A stretch of 64,000 bases of DNA from Myxococcota bacterium. Its GTDB lineage: Bacteria > Myxococcota_A > UBA796 > JAFGLY01. The DNA lies in contig JAJRWT010000081.1 in assembly GCA_024276675.1 (NCBI GenBank), forward strand, positions 82,904-146,903, read 5' to 3'. This document shows, piece after piece, positions 44,811 to 54,015 of this stretch (position 1 is the first letter of the stretch; the number at the start of each line of letters is the position of its first letter). The notes below the pieces were generated by a model. It was given only the letters and a program-made list of their open reading frames with translations. It ran no database searches and was not told where the DNA came from. The translations under genes were made by a program, and so were the position numbers.

Positions 44811-45297
44811 CTAGCCTCCGTCGTTGCTCTTCGATTTCTTCCCGTGCTGATCGTTTCGTTGAATTGTAGCACCGATGGCCGCTGGAGACGGATGATGAGC
44901 ACCGTGTGGCGACATCGTTGTCGTCCCATGGCAGACCCTTACCATCTTAAGCTCGATCCTTCGACCCAGAATTGCCTGGTCTTCAAAGTACCAGGGCTGA
45001 CGCTGCTGCGAGCACGGCTGTCCCAGCGGTAAGCACCCGGAATTCCCGGCCAGAGCCGGTGCAAGAGGTTTTACTACCCGGATGGCATCGTGTGGACAAT
45101 GCGCTATGAAACAGCCCCGTATGAACTGAACGTTCATCGCTGGCGCAAGGCTCGCATGGGCCAGGCGAGGCTAGCTCCAGGCACGAGGCGCCATGGCATC
45201 GCCGAGCTTGCGGGATGCGCCTTTTCCACACACTGAGCTGATTTCATGTCCAGAAATCACCGCTCCAACCCCGTGACCGCTGAACACAGGAGATCTC
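44811..45297. other. 487-nt divergent intergenic region
   Basis: Between the FHA gene (minus) and the DUF1015 gene (plus). TACAAT in the context GTGCTACAAT (minus strand, 44868-44863) could be a -10 box for the FHA gene, about 53 nt before its ATG. A minus-strand frame (44811-45137) has no ribosome site and looks spurious. Nothing else seen. Confidence 0.4.
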
Positions 45298-46542
45298 ATG
45301 GCCAGCATCCAGCCTTTCCGTGCATTACGGCCCAGAACAGACATCGCATCCAGGGTCATCAGCCCGCCCTACGACGTACTCACAGAGGATGAAGCCAGAA
45401 AACTCGTTGACGACAACCCCCTGTCCTTCGTCCACGTGATCCGGCCGGAGGTCAACCTGGCCAGGGGGAGCGACCCCCACGGCCAACAGGCCTACCGGGC
45501 AGCGCGCATCCAGTTGGACCGCCTGGTGGAAGAAGGAGCGCTAATCCAGGACAACTCCCCCCGCCTGTATCTCTATGGCCAGAAAATGCCCATCTGGGGC
45601 CCTGATGGCAAGCCTGCCGGATACCACGAGCAGGTGGGACTCCTGGCTTGTTGTTCAGTCGATGAGTACGACAAGGGCCTCATCCGGAAACACGAGCACA
45701 CTCGACCCGACAAGGTAGAGGATCGTACTCGCCACATGGAAGTGCTGGACGCCCAGGTGGGGCTCGTCTTTCTGGCCTACCGAGAGCAGCCGGAGATCAC
45801 CGGCATCCTGGACCAGGCATCAACTGCCCAACCGGAGTGGACCGTCACGTCCGAGGACGGTGTCCAACACTCTCTGTGGATCGTGAGCGACCCGCAGAGC
45901 ATCGACTCGTTCAAGATGGCGTTCGAATCTGTGCCATTGTTGTACGTTGCTGACGGCCACCACAGGAGCCAATCCGCATCCCGCTTTGCGGAGAAACACC
46001 CGGAAAACACCGAAGCCCGTGTATTCCTGGCGGGAATCTTCCCCCATTCCAGGCTCCGGGTGATGGCCTACAACCGCCTGGTGGCCGACCTGGCGGGCCA
46101 CAGTAGCAGGAGCTTCCTGCAAAGACTCGGTGAACATTTCGACATACGAGAGACCGAATCTCCCGTGCCCTGCCGAAGGGGAATTTTCACCATGTACCTG
46201 CAAGGTAGATGGTACAAACTGGAGCCCGACCCTGGCGTCGTTCCGGAAGATCCCGTGGGCTCACTGGATGTTTCCGTACTCCAGGAACAGGTCCTGGGCC
46301 CGATCCTGGATATTGGAGACCCCCGAACCGATACCCGGATAAAATTCGTTGGTGGGATCCGCGGTCACCGTGCTCTGCGCATGTCCGTGGACAACGGTGA
46401 GGCGGCCGTCGCGTTCCACCTGTTTCCCACGGGAATGGACCAGCTCCTGGCCGTTGCTGACGCAGGCAGGGTCATGCCCCCCAAGTCCACCTGGTTCGAA
46501 CCCAAACTGCGCTCGGGCGTGGTCCTGCGCAAGCTGTCGTGA
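45298..46542 (+). CDS. DUF1015 family protein
   Basis: 414 residues. Family hallmarks: IQPFRALRPR at the start, VISPPYDVLT, 'YVADGHHRSQSASRFAEK' and the C-terminal half with 'HLFPTGMDQLLAVADAGRVMPPKSTWFEPKLRSG'. The conserved GHHR and PKSTWFEPK blocks suggest an enzyme, but its reaction is not established. DUF1015 genes often sit near serA and serC, which here are 7 kb away. GGAG precedes the ATG. The pyrophosphatase gene overlaps its stop by 4 nt. Confidence 0.9.
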   Translation: MASIQPFRALRPRTDIASRVISPPYDVLTEDEARKLVDDNPLSFVHVIRPEVNLARGSDPHGQQAYRAARIQLDRLVEEGALIQDNSPRLYLYGQKMPIWGPDGKPAGYHEQVGLLACCSVDEYDKGLIRKHEHTRPDKVEDRTRHMEVLDAQVGLVFLAYREQPEITGILDQASTAQPEWTVTSEDGVQHSLWIVSDPQSIDSFKMAFESVPLLYVADGHHRSQSASRFAEKHPENTEARVFLAGIFPHSRLRVMAYNRLVADLAGHSSRSFLQRLGEHFDIRETESPVPCRRGIFTMYLQGRWYKLEPDPGVVPEDPVGSLDVSVLQEQVLGPILDIGDPRTDTRIKFVGGIRGHRALRMSVDNGEAAVAFHLFPTGMDQLLAVADAGRVMPPKSTWFEPKLRSGVVLRKLS

Positions 46543-46988
46543 GCGCCATCCCCGCCGATTTCGCGGCACGAACACCCGAGCCCCGGAAACTCGTGCGCTT
46601 CATCACCGAAGTGCCCAGGTGGGGATTCGTGAAACGCGAGCTGCACCGTCACCGGAGAATCGAGTTCATCTCCCCCGTTCCCTCGCCCTTCAACTACGGC
46701 TATCTGCCGGACTACCTCGGCACTGACGGTGATCCCGCCGATGCCATAGTGCTGGGCCCCAGGCTGCCGCTGGGATCCTGCCACCGGCTGCCCGTCCTGG
46801 GGCTGGTGAATTTCCGGGACGATGGTTCCGCGGATCCCAAGTGGGTACTTTCCCAGAGCCCCGTCAGCACCGGCCAACGACTGGGTATCACCCTGTTCTT
46901 CAGGTTCTACGCCAGGTGCAAGAGCATCGTCAAACTCGGTGGCTCCGCCCATGGAACAACGGATTTCCTGGGTCTGGAACTTTATTGA
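46539..46988 (+). CDS. ppa: Family I inorganic pyrophosphatase-like protein
   Basis: 149 residues, shorter than the usual 170-180. Visible active-site elements: Glu in TEVP, Lys and Glu in FVKREL, FNYGYLPDYL, the three Asp of DGDPADA, then 'NFRDDGSADPKW' giving the second Asp pair and Lys, and FFRFYARCK in the place of the C-terminal Tyr-Lys. Splits pyrophosphate to drive biosynthesis. GTG start overlaps the DUF1015 stop (GTGA). Truncation relative to the family is spread over loops, and the catalytic residues seem kept. Confidence 0.82.
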   Translation: MSAIPADFAARTPEPRKLVRFITEVPRWGFVKRELHRHRRIEFISPVPSPFNYGYLPDYLGTDGDPADAIVLGPRLPLGSCHRLPVLGLVNFRDDGSADPKWVLSQSPVSTGQRLGITLFFRFYARCKSIVKLGGSAHGTTDFLGLELY

Positions 46989-47108
46989 CGTGGCTGCCCT
47001 GCACCGACGTCCGGCCCACGGCGAACGCCGGGAATCTCGCGCAAACCGCTACGGAGGCCGAGAAGCGCTGAACGTCTCGGGCCGCTTTCTCGCGATGGGC
47101 ACCAGTGA

Positions 47109-47123
47109 ACGGGGAACTCCCGT
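47109..47123. terminator. Hairpin between convergent genes
   Basis: ACGGG/CCCGT stem around GAACT, itself nested between CCAGTG (47102) and CACTGG (47137-47142). It lies in the gap between the pyrophosphatase and lipoprotein stops. No T-run. Confidence 0.3.
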
Positions 47124-47158
47124 GCCACAACGGCTCCACTGGCGGGGTACCGGAAACC

Positions 47159-48007
47159 CTACTGCCCCTGGGTGAAGTCGGGATCCACTTCTACCAGGCG
47201 CTCCAACAGGGCCAGGTAGTCGCCGAAGTGGGAACCGGAATCATCCAGGAACTCGAAGTCACCGATTGCCACCACGTCCCCACCCGTTCCAGGGCGGTCC
47301 ACGGCCAGCAGCACATGGCTTTCAAAGCTGATGATGGCGTCGGAACCATTTGTTTCCACGTAGCAGGGATCCGACATGGCCAGCGTCTCCACGCCCACCG
47401 TCAACTGGTGATCCGCTATGGCCGTGGCCTCCACGACCTGGTATTCCTGGGCACCTTCACCGCCGAAGCGCATGTCCACCTCCAGGCCCTCCAGGAGCTG
47501 ATTGACGGTTTCTGTTGCGCAAAAGCCCACTTCGGTCATGATCAACATCCTCGTGCCATCTTCCATGGCCCCACGGAGCAGCCCGAGTTCATCATCCGAG
47601 AACGGAGACTCTCCGGTGCTTCCCGGACTCATGAAGCCGATAAGCCGATAGGACGAGAGATCCTCTTCCAGGTAGCCACGCCAGTCGGTGTTCCAGCCGT
47701 ACAGCTCCTTCCAGTACTCGTCGATGCCGTTCACTTCTCCCCAGCCGTTGTCCTGTCCTTCCTGCCCGCCATGACCGGTGTAGATCAAGATCCTGTCCCC
47801 CCTGGGGTAGGTGATCTGGGGTGGGGCCGAGTCTTCCCGTGGAGTGGCGGTGTCTGCGACCCACGAGGTGCCACCGGTATCGGCTCCCTGTGAACAGGCC
47901 ACAAAGAGCGTGGCCAGCAGGAAAAACAGGGAGTTCCAGACCTTCGCGGACGCCGATTCTTTGACAGGCTGAAAACAGGCTCGCAGACTTATGTTCCATG
48001 CAGGCAT
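47159..48007 (-). CDS. Lipoprotein with DUF4350/GATase-like domain
   Basis: 282 residues. GGGGAGG before ATG 48007 fixes the start. The signal ends at LFVAC (Cys38), preceded by an unusually long n-region. The mature part begins with a T/D/S-rich linker, then 'DRILIYTGHGGQEGQD', 'DLSSYRLIGFMSPG', 'LRGAMEDGTRMLIMTEVGFC' and 'VVAIGDFEFLDD'. This alternation resembles the glutamine-amidotransferase-like Rossmann fold of DUF4350 and GldG-type domains, with no catalytic triad evident. Function unknown. Confidence 0.75.
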   Translation of the reverse strand: MPAWNISLRACFQPVKESASAKVWNSLFFLLATLFVACSQGADTGGTSWVADTATPREDSAPPQITYPRGDRILIYTGHGGQEGQDNGWGEVNGIDEYWKELYGWNTDWRGYLEEDLSSYRLIGFMSPGSTGESPFSDDELGLLRGAMEDGTRMLIMTEVGFCATETVNQLLEGLEVDMRFGGEGAQEYQVVEATAIADHQLTVGVETLAMSDPCYVETNGSDAIISFESHVLLAVDRPGTGGDVVAIGDFEFLDDSGSHFGDYLALLERLVEVDPDFTQGQ

Positions 48008-48091
48008 CTTCACCTCCCCGGTCCGTGGCCCGTGGGGAATCCAGTAACAGGCCCGAGCCCTCCCAACCATAGCAGCGCCATGGCCGGGAGA

Positions 48092-49039
48092 TCATCCCAG
48101 GTCCGCCACCAGCGCTCTGTGATCGGTGCTGGGAAGTGAACGTTGATGTACCTTGATGGAAAGGGAACCACCCGAAAACACGTGGTCCAGTTGCAACACC
48201 GGCATCAGTGGCCAGCCGCCGCCGTCGGGCCAGCCACCGCCCAGGAACCTTGGCCAGCGCAGCGAGGCCTTCAAACCTGTATGGGTCAGACGGGAATATG
48301 GAGCGCTGCCCTGGCTGGCGTTCAGGTCACCGAGCACCAGCAAGCTCATTCCAGCCCCGCAGGGACCCAGGTCACCCAGGAGCCCGTTCCCAGAGGCTAC
48401 GGAGAGCAGGGGTTCCAGGTAGGGAAGCTGGGCAGAGGCGCAATATGGAACAGGAGGGACGTGCAGGTCCACTACACAGAGATCAGCTTCATTGGCAGAT
48501 GACTCTCTGGACACTCTCATCACCAGTATCGGGAAGCCGCACAAGGCCTTCCCAAGTGGTTGGAACACCTGCCCCCGGCAGTCGCTCCCCAGCCTGCACC
48601 AGGCCTGGACCCGGTGGGCAGAAAATGTTGGATCCCTTGTGCTTGCCACCAGGTACATTCCGTCAATGGATCTCTCCCTGGATTCCTGGGTGACGACCAC
48701 GTCGGCATCCAGGGCGCTCAGGGCGCCTTCCAGGGCGCCCCTGCCATCCGAGTAGACCTGGACGTTTGCGTGGACGACACGTAGCTGCCCGGGTTGGAAC
48801 CTGTTGACCGGAAAAGGTAGGCCGATGACCACCAGAGCCGCCAGGCCCGGCAAACGCCATGGACCCGGCCCGGCTGCAAGTGGCAGCCAGAAAAGGAGAA
48901 CCCACCTGGAAGCCGCAAACGACACGGATGACAGGGCGATGCCCCAAGCACCTGCTCCTGCCAGTACATGACCCGTGCCCAGGGCCAGCAACGAGAGCAG
49001 CGCAGGAAAGAGAAACCAGGGCAGAGGTCTGCTCACCAT
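48092..49039 (-). CDS. Membrane-anchored endonuclease/exonuclease/phosphatase-fold protein
   Basis: 315 residues. Two or three N-terminal membrane helices (3-25, 27-45, 48-70) and then an EEP domain: VVHANVQVYS, Glu in TQESRE, GDLNAS and the final DHRALVADL, which carry the metal-binding and catalytic Asn, Glu, Asp and His. The active site should face the periplasm. Such proteins are annotated as nucleases or sphingomyelinase-like phosphatases; the substrate is not known. ATG 49039 chosen; the frame is open for 30 codons further upstream. The lipoprotein gene follows after 84 nt. Confidence 0.83.
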   Translation of the reverse strand: MVSRPLPWFLFPALLSLLALGTGHVLAGAGAWGIALSSVSFAASRWVLLFWLPLAAGPGPWRLPGLAALVVIGLPFPVNRFQPGQLRVVHANVQVYSDGRGALEGALSALDADVVVTQESRERSIDGMYLVASTRDPTFSAHRVQAWCRLGSDCRGQVFQPLGKALCGFPILVMRVSRESSANEADLCVVDLHVPPVPYCASAQLPYLEPLLSVASGNGLLGDLGPCGAGMSLLVLGDLNASQGSAPYSRLTHTGLKASLRWPRFLGGGWPDGGGWPLMPVLQLDHVFSGGSLSIKVHQRSLPSTDHRALVADLG

Positions 49040-49284
49040 GTGGACACCATGCTTTCCCACCTTGTCTCGCCAGGACCTCCCGACGGCTCCTGCTCGCCAG
49101 GTACTGGTGGCCGCTGCGGGCCATGGCAAGGGTTCCTGGTGGGATGCCGCCCGGGGCCGCAGAGAGGCATGGGCTATAACTGGTTGTCATCGTGCTTCCC
49201 GTGAAGTTACCATATCCACATGAAGCTGCCGCCTTTTCGACCTGCCTGTTCCCACATTTCCAAAACCGCCTGCTCCGGTTCGAC

Positions 49285-51993
49285 ATGTTCATGAGAGCCC
49301 TCCATTCCGCTCCCATTCCCGCCTTGCTCGCCGCTCTCTCTTGCAGCCCCCAATGGAGCCTCGTCGACAGGGACTCCGACGGCTACACTCCCATGGACGG
49401 TGACTGCTGGGATTCACCAACAGGTCCCGCTGGCTCCTTTCTGGATGGCTCCGACATCTTTCCAGGAGCAACCGAGTCATGGTACGACGGCGTGGACCAG
49501 GACTGCCAGGGAGACGACGACTTCGACGCCGACGGAGACGGCTGGGTGCCCGACTCCTACCGGGGCCGCATCACCCAGGGTCTCCCGGATTCGGGTTCCC
49601 TGCCCGGAGGCGATTGCTGGGACGACCCTCTTCAACAAGCATCTGAGCACACAGTTGTGCCCAGGGATCAAGAGGACTCTCTCGGCCAGCTTCTCAACTG
49701 GGAACAACCCGGCGCCCAGGACTTCAACCCCGGCGCAACCGATACCTGGTACGACGGCGTGGACCAGGACTGCCAGGGAGACGACGACTTCGACGCCGAC
49801 GGAGACGGCTTCCAGTCCGACGACTATCCCCACCCCGTGTCGGACAGGCCCGGCACATGGGCCTTCGGCACCGATTGCATAGACAACCCTCTGCTGGGGA
49901 CCGGCCTGGACGCCGCCAACCCCTCCGGCGCCGCTGCCTCGTCAGTCAACCCCGCCGCCGAAGAAACCTGGTACGACGGCACCGACGACAACTGCGATCT
50001 CAACGATTGCGATGCCGACGGCGATGGTCACAGCTACCCCGGCTCTTCCTATTGCGAGGCCATGGACTGCGACGACACGGATCCCGAGATCTACTTCGAC
50101 GCCAGCATCGAAGAAACCTGGTATGACGGCGTAGACGCCAACTGTGACGGCTGGAGCGACTACGACGCAGACGCCGATGGCTTCGACTCGGACTCCCACG
50201 AACGGTTGGACGGCTCCCTGGGAGACGACTGCGACGACTCCAGCCCCGACATCAACCCCGACGCACAGGAAACCTGGTACGACGGCCTGGACGACGACTG
50301 CGACGGCAACGACGGTGATGCCGACGGCGACACCTTCTACCTGGACTCCTACGAATACGACATCCCGGAGCCCTTTGAAGCCGGTGACTGCGACGACCAG
50401 CAGCCAGAGATCAACCCCGATGCCGTTGAATACTGCGATGGCCTGGACAACGACTGCGATGGCGCCTCCGACGAAGACGACGCCATCGACGCCCCCACCT
50501 GGTACCTGGACGCCGACGCGGATTCCTTCGGCGACCCGGACTCGACCACCACTGCCTGCACACGACCCACCGGCTACGTGGCCGACGATAGTGACTGCGA
50601 CGACGACGAACCCCTTCGCAACCCGGGACTGGACGAGTTCTGTGACGGTCTGGACAACGACTGCGACGAACTCACCGACGACGACGATCCCGACGTCACA
50701 GGCCAATCCACCTGGTACGCCGACGCCGACGGAGATGACTACGGCGACCCCTCGTCCACGGACATCTCCTGTTGGCAACCGTCGGGCTTCGTGCTGGACG
50801 CCAACGACTGCGACGACACCAACCCTCTCCGAAATCCCGGCGAGACGGAACTCTGCGACGACATCGACAATGACTGTGACGGACTCACCGACGACGACGA
50901 TCCGGGCGTTACCGGCCAGTCCACCTGGCACCCCGACGCCGACTCCGACGGGTACGGCGACCGCGAAAGCTCCACGGATTCCTGTCAGCAACCCGATGGC
51001 TACGTCTCCGACGGCTCCGACTGCGACGACGGCGATCCCGCCACGAACCCATCCGCCGATGAATACTGTGACGGTATCGACAACGACTGTGACGACTACG
51101 TCGACGAAGACGACGCCCTGGACGCATCCCTCTGGTACCTCGATCAGGATGATGACGGCTACGGCGCGGCCGACAGCACCACCACCGCCTGTGACCTGCC
51201 ATCCGGGTACTCGGCAAATCCCGACGACTGCAACGACGACGACGCGAACGTGTACCCCTACGCCCCGGACGACGAGACCTACAACCTGGTGGACAACGAC
51301 TGCGACGACTACGTCGACGAAGACGCCATCTCCGCCGGTTCCATCGTGATCACCGAGATCAACAAGAGTTCCACCGCTGGAAACGACGCTGCGGGCGGCG
51401 ACTACAACACCGACGCCATCTGGCTGGAGATCCTCAACCCCCAGGACTTCTCCGTCGAGCTTTCCAACTGGACCCTGTCCACGTGTGTCCAGGCGCAGAG
51501 CCCATATGCCTGGACCGACGGTTATCCCGACTGGGGTGACTGCCTGGAGACCTACCAGGTGGCCCTCAGCCCAGCCCAGGGGATCCAACTGGCTCCTGGT
51601 GAGCGAACCGTTCTCTGCTACGACCAGCGACTCTTCGACAACACTGCCGACTGTGACTACATCTTCGGCCCCCTGGGGCCCAGCGGCGACAGTCCCGAAG
51701 GCATGCCGTACAAGAGCGATGACATCTACTGGAACGCCATGAATGGAATAGTCGCCCTGGAGCTGGCAGGCACCATCATCGACGAGGTGGGGTGGTTCTG
51801 GAAGGACTCGGATGAAGACTGGCCCAACTGGAAGCGCCACGCCATGTGCTTGTCTTCCAGTGCTCTCGACGCGTCGTCAAACGACGACGGCGCCAACTGG
51901 GGCAGCATCGACACCGGCGACCAAGTCTGGGCCTCGAACCCTGAGGACAACTACGGAACCCCAGGGGCCGACAACACCGACTGTAGCAGGTGA
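49285..51993 (+). CDS. Secreted lipoprotein with ten MopE-type metal-binding repeats and lamin-tail domain
   Basis: 902 residues. Starts at ATG 49285 or 49291; the signal ends at LAALSC. The first lines of the mature protein (DRDSDGYTPMDGDCWDSP) are nearly the same as in the lipoprotein at 2391-5222, so the two are paralogues. Five WYDGxDxDC units are followed by five units of the YCDGLDNDCD type, with an LTD domain at the end (IVITEINKSS). Very high Asp content favours calcium or other metal binding on the cell surface. The next gene starts at its stop, also with MopE-type repeats. Confidence 0.85.
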   Translation: MFMRALHSAPIPALLAALSCSPQWSLVDRDSDGYTPMDGDCWDSPTGPAGSFLDGSDIFPGATESWYDGVDQDCQGDDDFDADGDGWVPDSYRGRITQGLPDSGSLPGGDCWDDPLQQASEHTVVPRDQEDSLGQLLNWEQPGAQDFNPGATDTWYDGVDQDCQGDDDFDADGDGFQSDDYPHPVSDRPGTWAFGTDCIDNPLLGTGLDAANPSGAAASSVNPAAEETWYDGTDDNCDLNDCDADGDGHSYPGSSYCEAMDCDDTDPEIYFDASIEETWYDGVDANCDGWSDYDADADGFDSDSHERLDGSLGDDCDDSSPDINPDAQETWYDGLDDDCDGNDGDADGDTFYLDSYEYDIPEPFEAGDCDDQQPEINPDAVEYCDGLDNDCDGASDEDDAIDAPTWYLDADADSFGDPDSTTTACTRPTGYVADDSDCDDDEPLRNPGLDEFCDGLDNDCDELTDDDDPDVTGQSTWYADADGDDYGDPSSTDISCWQPSGFVLDANDCDDTNPLRNPGETELCDDIDNDCDGLTDDDDPGVTGQSTWHPDADSDGYGDRESSTDSCQQPDGYVSDGSDCDDGDPATNPSADEYCDGIDNDCDDYVDEDDALDASLWYLDQDDDGYGAADSTTTACDLPSGYSANPDDCNDDDANVYPYAPDDETYNLVDNDCDDYVDEDAISAGSIVITEINKSSTAGNDAAGGDYNTDAIWLEILNPQDFSVELSNWTLSTCVQAQSPYAWTDGYPDWGDCLETYQVALSPAQGIQLAPGERTVLCYDQRLFDNTADCDYIFGPLGPSGDSPEGMPYKSDDIYWNAMNGIVALELAGTIIDEVGWFWKDSDEDWPNWKRHAMCLSSSALDASSNDDGANWGSIDTGDQVWASNPEDNYGTPGADNTDCSR
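49480..49810. repeat. Perfect 64-nt direct repeat within the MopE-like gene
   Basis: The 64 bases at 49480-49543 recur exactly at 49747-49810 (267-nt period). Both encode the unit WYDGVDQDCQGDDDFDADGDG. Complete identity, including third codon positions, points to a recent duplication or to gene conversion. Confidence 0.88.
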
Positions 51994-52061
51994 ATGGCTT
52001 CCACAGGGATGGCGGCTGCACCAGGGGGGGGCTACTGGAGCCCGGGCTGGCGGGGGCTGGA

Positions 52062-53969
52062 GTGAACTTCAGCGTTCTTCCCATGCTGCTCATCTTGAGC
52101 GCCGAGGCCCAGGACCTTGTGCTGAAGGGCCGCCAGATGTTTCTGGACGGTTCCGTCTACTATGAATCGGTGTACCTGTTCAACGGTGCCACCATACACG
52201 TCCAGGGCTCCGGCGGGGGGCCTGCCAGCCTGGAGATCGACGCCGAATCCATCTGGATCGACGCGACATCCGCCATCACCGCGGATGGAGAAGACTCCAC
52301 ATCCTGCACAACGGAGAGCGGCTGCCTGGAAAACAGCCAGGCTGGAAGCATCCTGTTGAGAGCCGCCGATATGCTGGTGGAGGGAACCATCTCTGCTAAC
52401 GGAGGAACACATCATCCAGGGAGCGAGGCCTGGAGAGCCGCCGCTCCAGGAGGCTCCATCACGCTGGAGGCCGACATTCTCCTCTGCCCAGGATCACTGT
52501 CGGCGCGAGGCGGCGACGTGGTTTCCACAAACGGGGTCCAGGCCACGTTACCACACCAATCTTCGTTGCCCGGCGGAGATGGTGGAGTCATCGTGCAGGC
52601 CTGGGACAGCATGGGGCTTCCCTGCCAGGCCGATGTCTCCATGGGGAAGGGTTCCAACTCCTCTGCTGGCCCGCAGCCTGGCTGGTCCACGTCGATGGAA
52701 ACGGACTGGGATGGCGATGGATACACCTTTTCCCAGGGCGACTGCGCCCCCAGGAACCCGGCGGTCAACCCGGGAGCCGGCGAAACATGGTACGACGGTG
52801 TGGACCAGAACTGTGACGCTCGCTCCGATCTGGATGCGGACATGGATGGTTTCGATGATGCCAGACACGGCGGTGACGACTGTGACGACGCCGACCCGGC
52901 AGTCAACCCATCAGCCGCGGAGACCTGGTATGACGGCAAGGACCAGAACTGTGACACATGGAACGACTACGACGCCGACGGAGACGGACGCTCTGCCGCA
53001 CTCAGCGGCGGTGACGACTGTGATGACCATGATCCCGGGGTCTTCCCGGCAGCCACGGAGATCTGGTACGATGGGAAGGACCAGAACTGCGACGGCCTGG
53101 ACGACATGGACGCAGACATGGATGGCTGGCGCTCCTCGGCCCACGGTGGGAAGGACTGCGATGATCATGACCCCCTGATCCATCCAGAGGCCCCGGAGAC
53201 CTGGTACGACGGCATTGACCAGGACTGTGACGGCTGGTCCGACTACGATGCCGACCGCGATGGCTTCACCAGCCTGGAGTCGGGTGGTGACGACTGCAAC
53301 GACCATGACCCACTGGTGCATCCAGGCGCACGAGAGACCTGGTACGACGGTATCGACCAGGACTGCGACGGCTGGTCCGACTTCGATGCCGACGCCGACG
53401 GCTACGACCGAGGCAGGTCCGGCAGGCCCTGGACCGACGAGAGCCAGGCTGATTGTGACGACACCCGTTTCGCGGTTCACCCATTTGCCGAAGAAAAATG
53501 GTACGATGGCATCGATCAGGACTGCGACGACTGGTCCGACTACGATGCCGATGGAGACGGCTACAACTCCGTGGATTTCGGTGGCGACGACTGCAACGAC
53601 GCCGATTCAGCCATCAACCCGGGAGCCAGGGAGCTGTGGTACGACAACGTGGATCAGGACTGTGATGGAGCCCACGACTTCGACGCCGACGGAGATGGCT
53701 TCTTCTCCGCGAAATATGGCGGCATGGATTGTCTCGACTCAAATCCGGCCGTCTTCCCCGGCGCCCTGGACCCCCCCTATGACGGACTGGATCAGGACTG
53801 TGCCGGAGATGACGACTTCGACGCCGACAAAGACGGATATCGCGGATCCGCCTGGTGGGGGAACGACTGCGACGATCGAGACAGCTCCACCCACCCCGGG
53901 GCCCCGGACATCCCGGGCGACGATATCGACCAGGACTGTGACGGCGCGGATGGCACCCGGAACCTGTGA
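52062..53969 (+). CDS. Secreted protein with beta-rich N-domain and nine MopE-type repeats
   Basis: 635 residues from GTG 52062, which gives a plausible signal peptide (NFSVLPMLLILSAEAQ). GTG 51990, overlapping the previous stop, is another possible start. Residues about 20-210 look like a right-handed beta-helix or shell domain ('SIWIDATSAITADGED', 'GSITLEADILLCPGSLSARGG'), then nine acidic WYDGxDQDCDG units with D-x-D-x-D-G loops to the end. No LTD domain. Same strand as and directly behind the 902-residue paralogue, so probably co-transcribed. Confidence 0.8.
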   Translation: MNFSVLPMLLILSAEAQDLVLKGRQMFLDGSVYYESVYLFNGATIHVQGSGGGPASLEIDAESIWIDATSAITADGEDSTSCTTESGCLENSQAGSILLRAADMLVEGTISANGGTHHPGSEAWRAAAPGGSITLEADILLCPGSLSARGGDVVSTNGVQATLPHQSSLPGGDGGVIVQAWDSMGLPCQADVSMGKGSNSSAGPQPGWSTSMETDWDGDGYTFSQGDCAPRNPAVNPGAGETWYDGVDQNCDARSDLDADMDGFDDARHGGDDCDDADPAVNPSAAETWYDGKDQNCDTWNDYDADGDGRSAALSGGDDCDDHDPGVFPAATEIWYDGKDQNCDGLDDMDADMDGWRSSAHGGKDCDDHDPLIHPEAPETWYDGIDQDCDGWSDYDADRDGFTSLESGGDDCNDHDPLVHPGARETWYDGIDQDCDGWSDFDADADGYDRGRSGRPWTDESQADCDDTRFAVHPFAEEKWYDGIDQDCDDWSDYDADGDGYNSVDFGGDDCNDADSAINPGARELWYDNVDQDCDGAHDFDADGDGFFSAKYGGMDCLDSNPAVFPGALDPPYDGLDQDCAGDDDFDADKDGYRGSAWWGNDCDDRDSSTHPGAPDIPGDDIDQDCDGADGTRNL

Positions 53970-54015
53970 GGGGGAGTTGGTATCAGGCACCAGCCAGGGT
54001 GGAACCTACGCGCTT

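Noticed and set aside
49942..51840. 632-codon open frame on the minus strand
   Set aside because: It is antisense to the MopE-like gene. GAC/GAT-rich coding reads as Val-rich (GTC) on the other strand, which has few stops; no ribosome site or domain.
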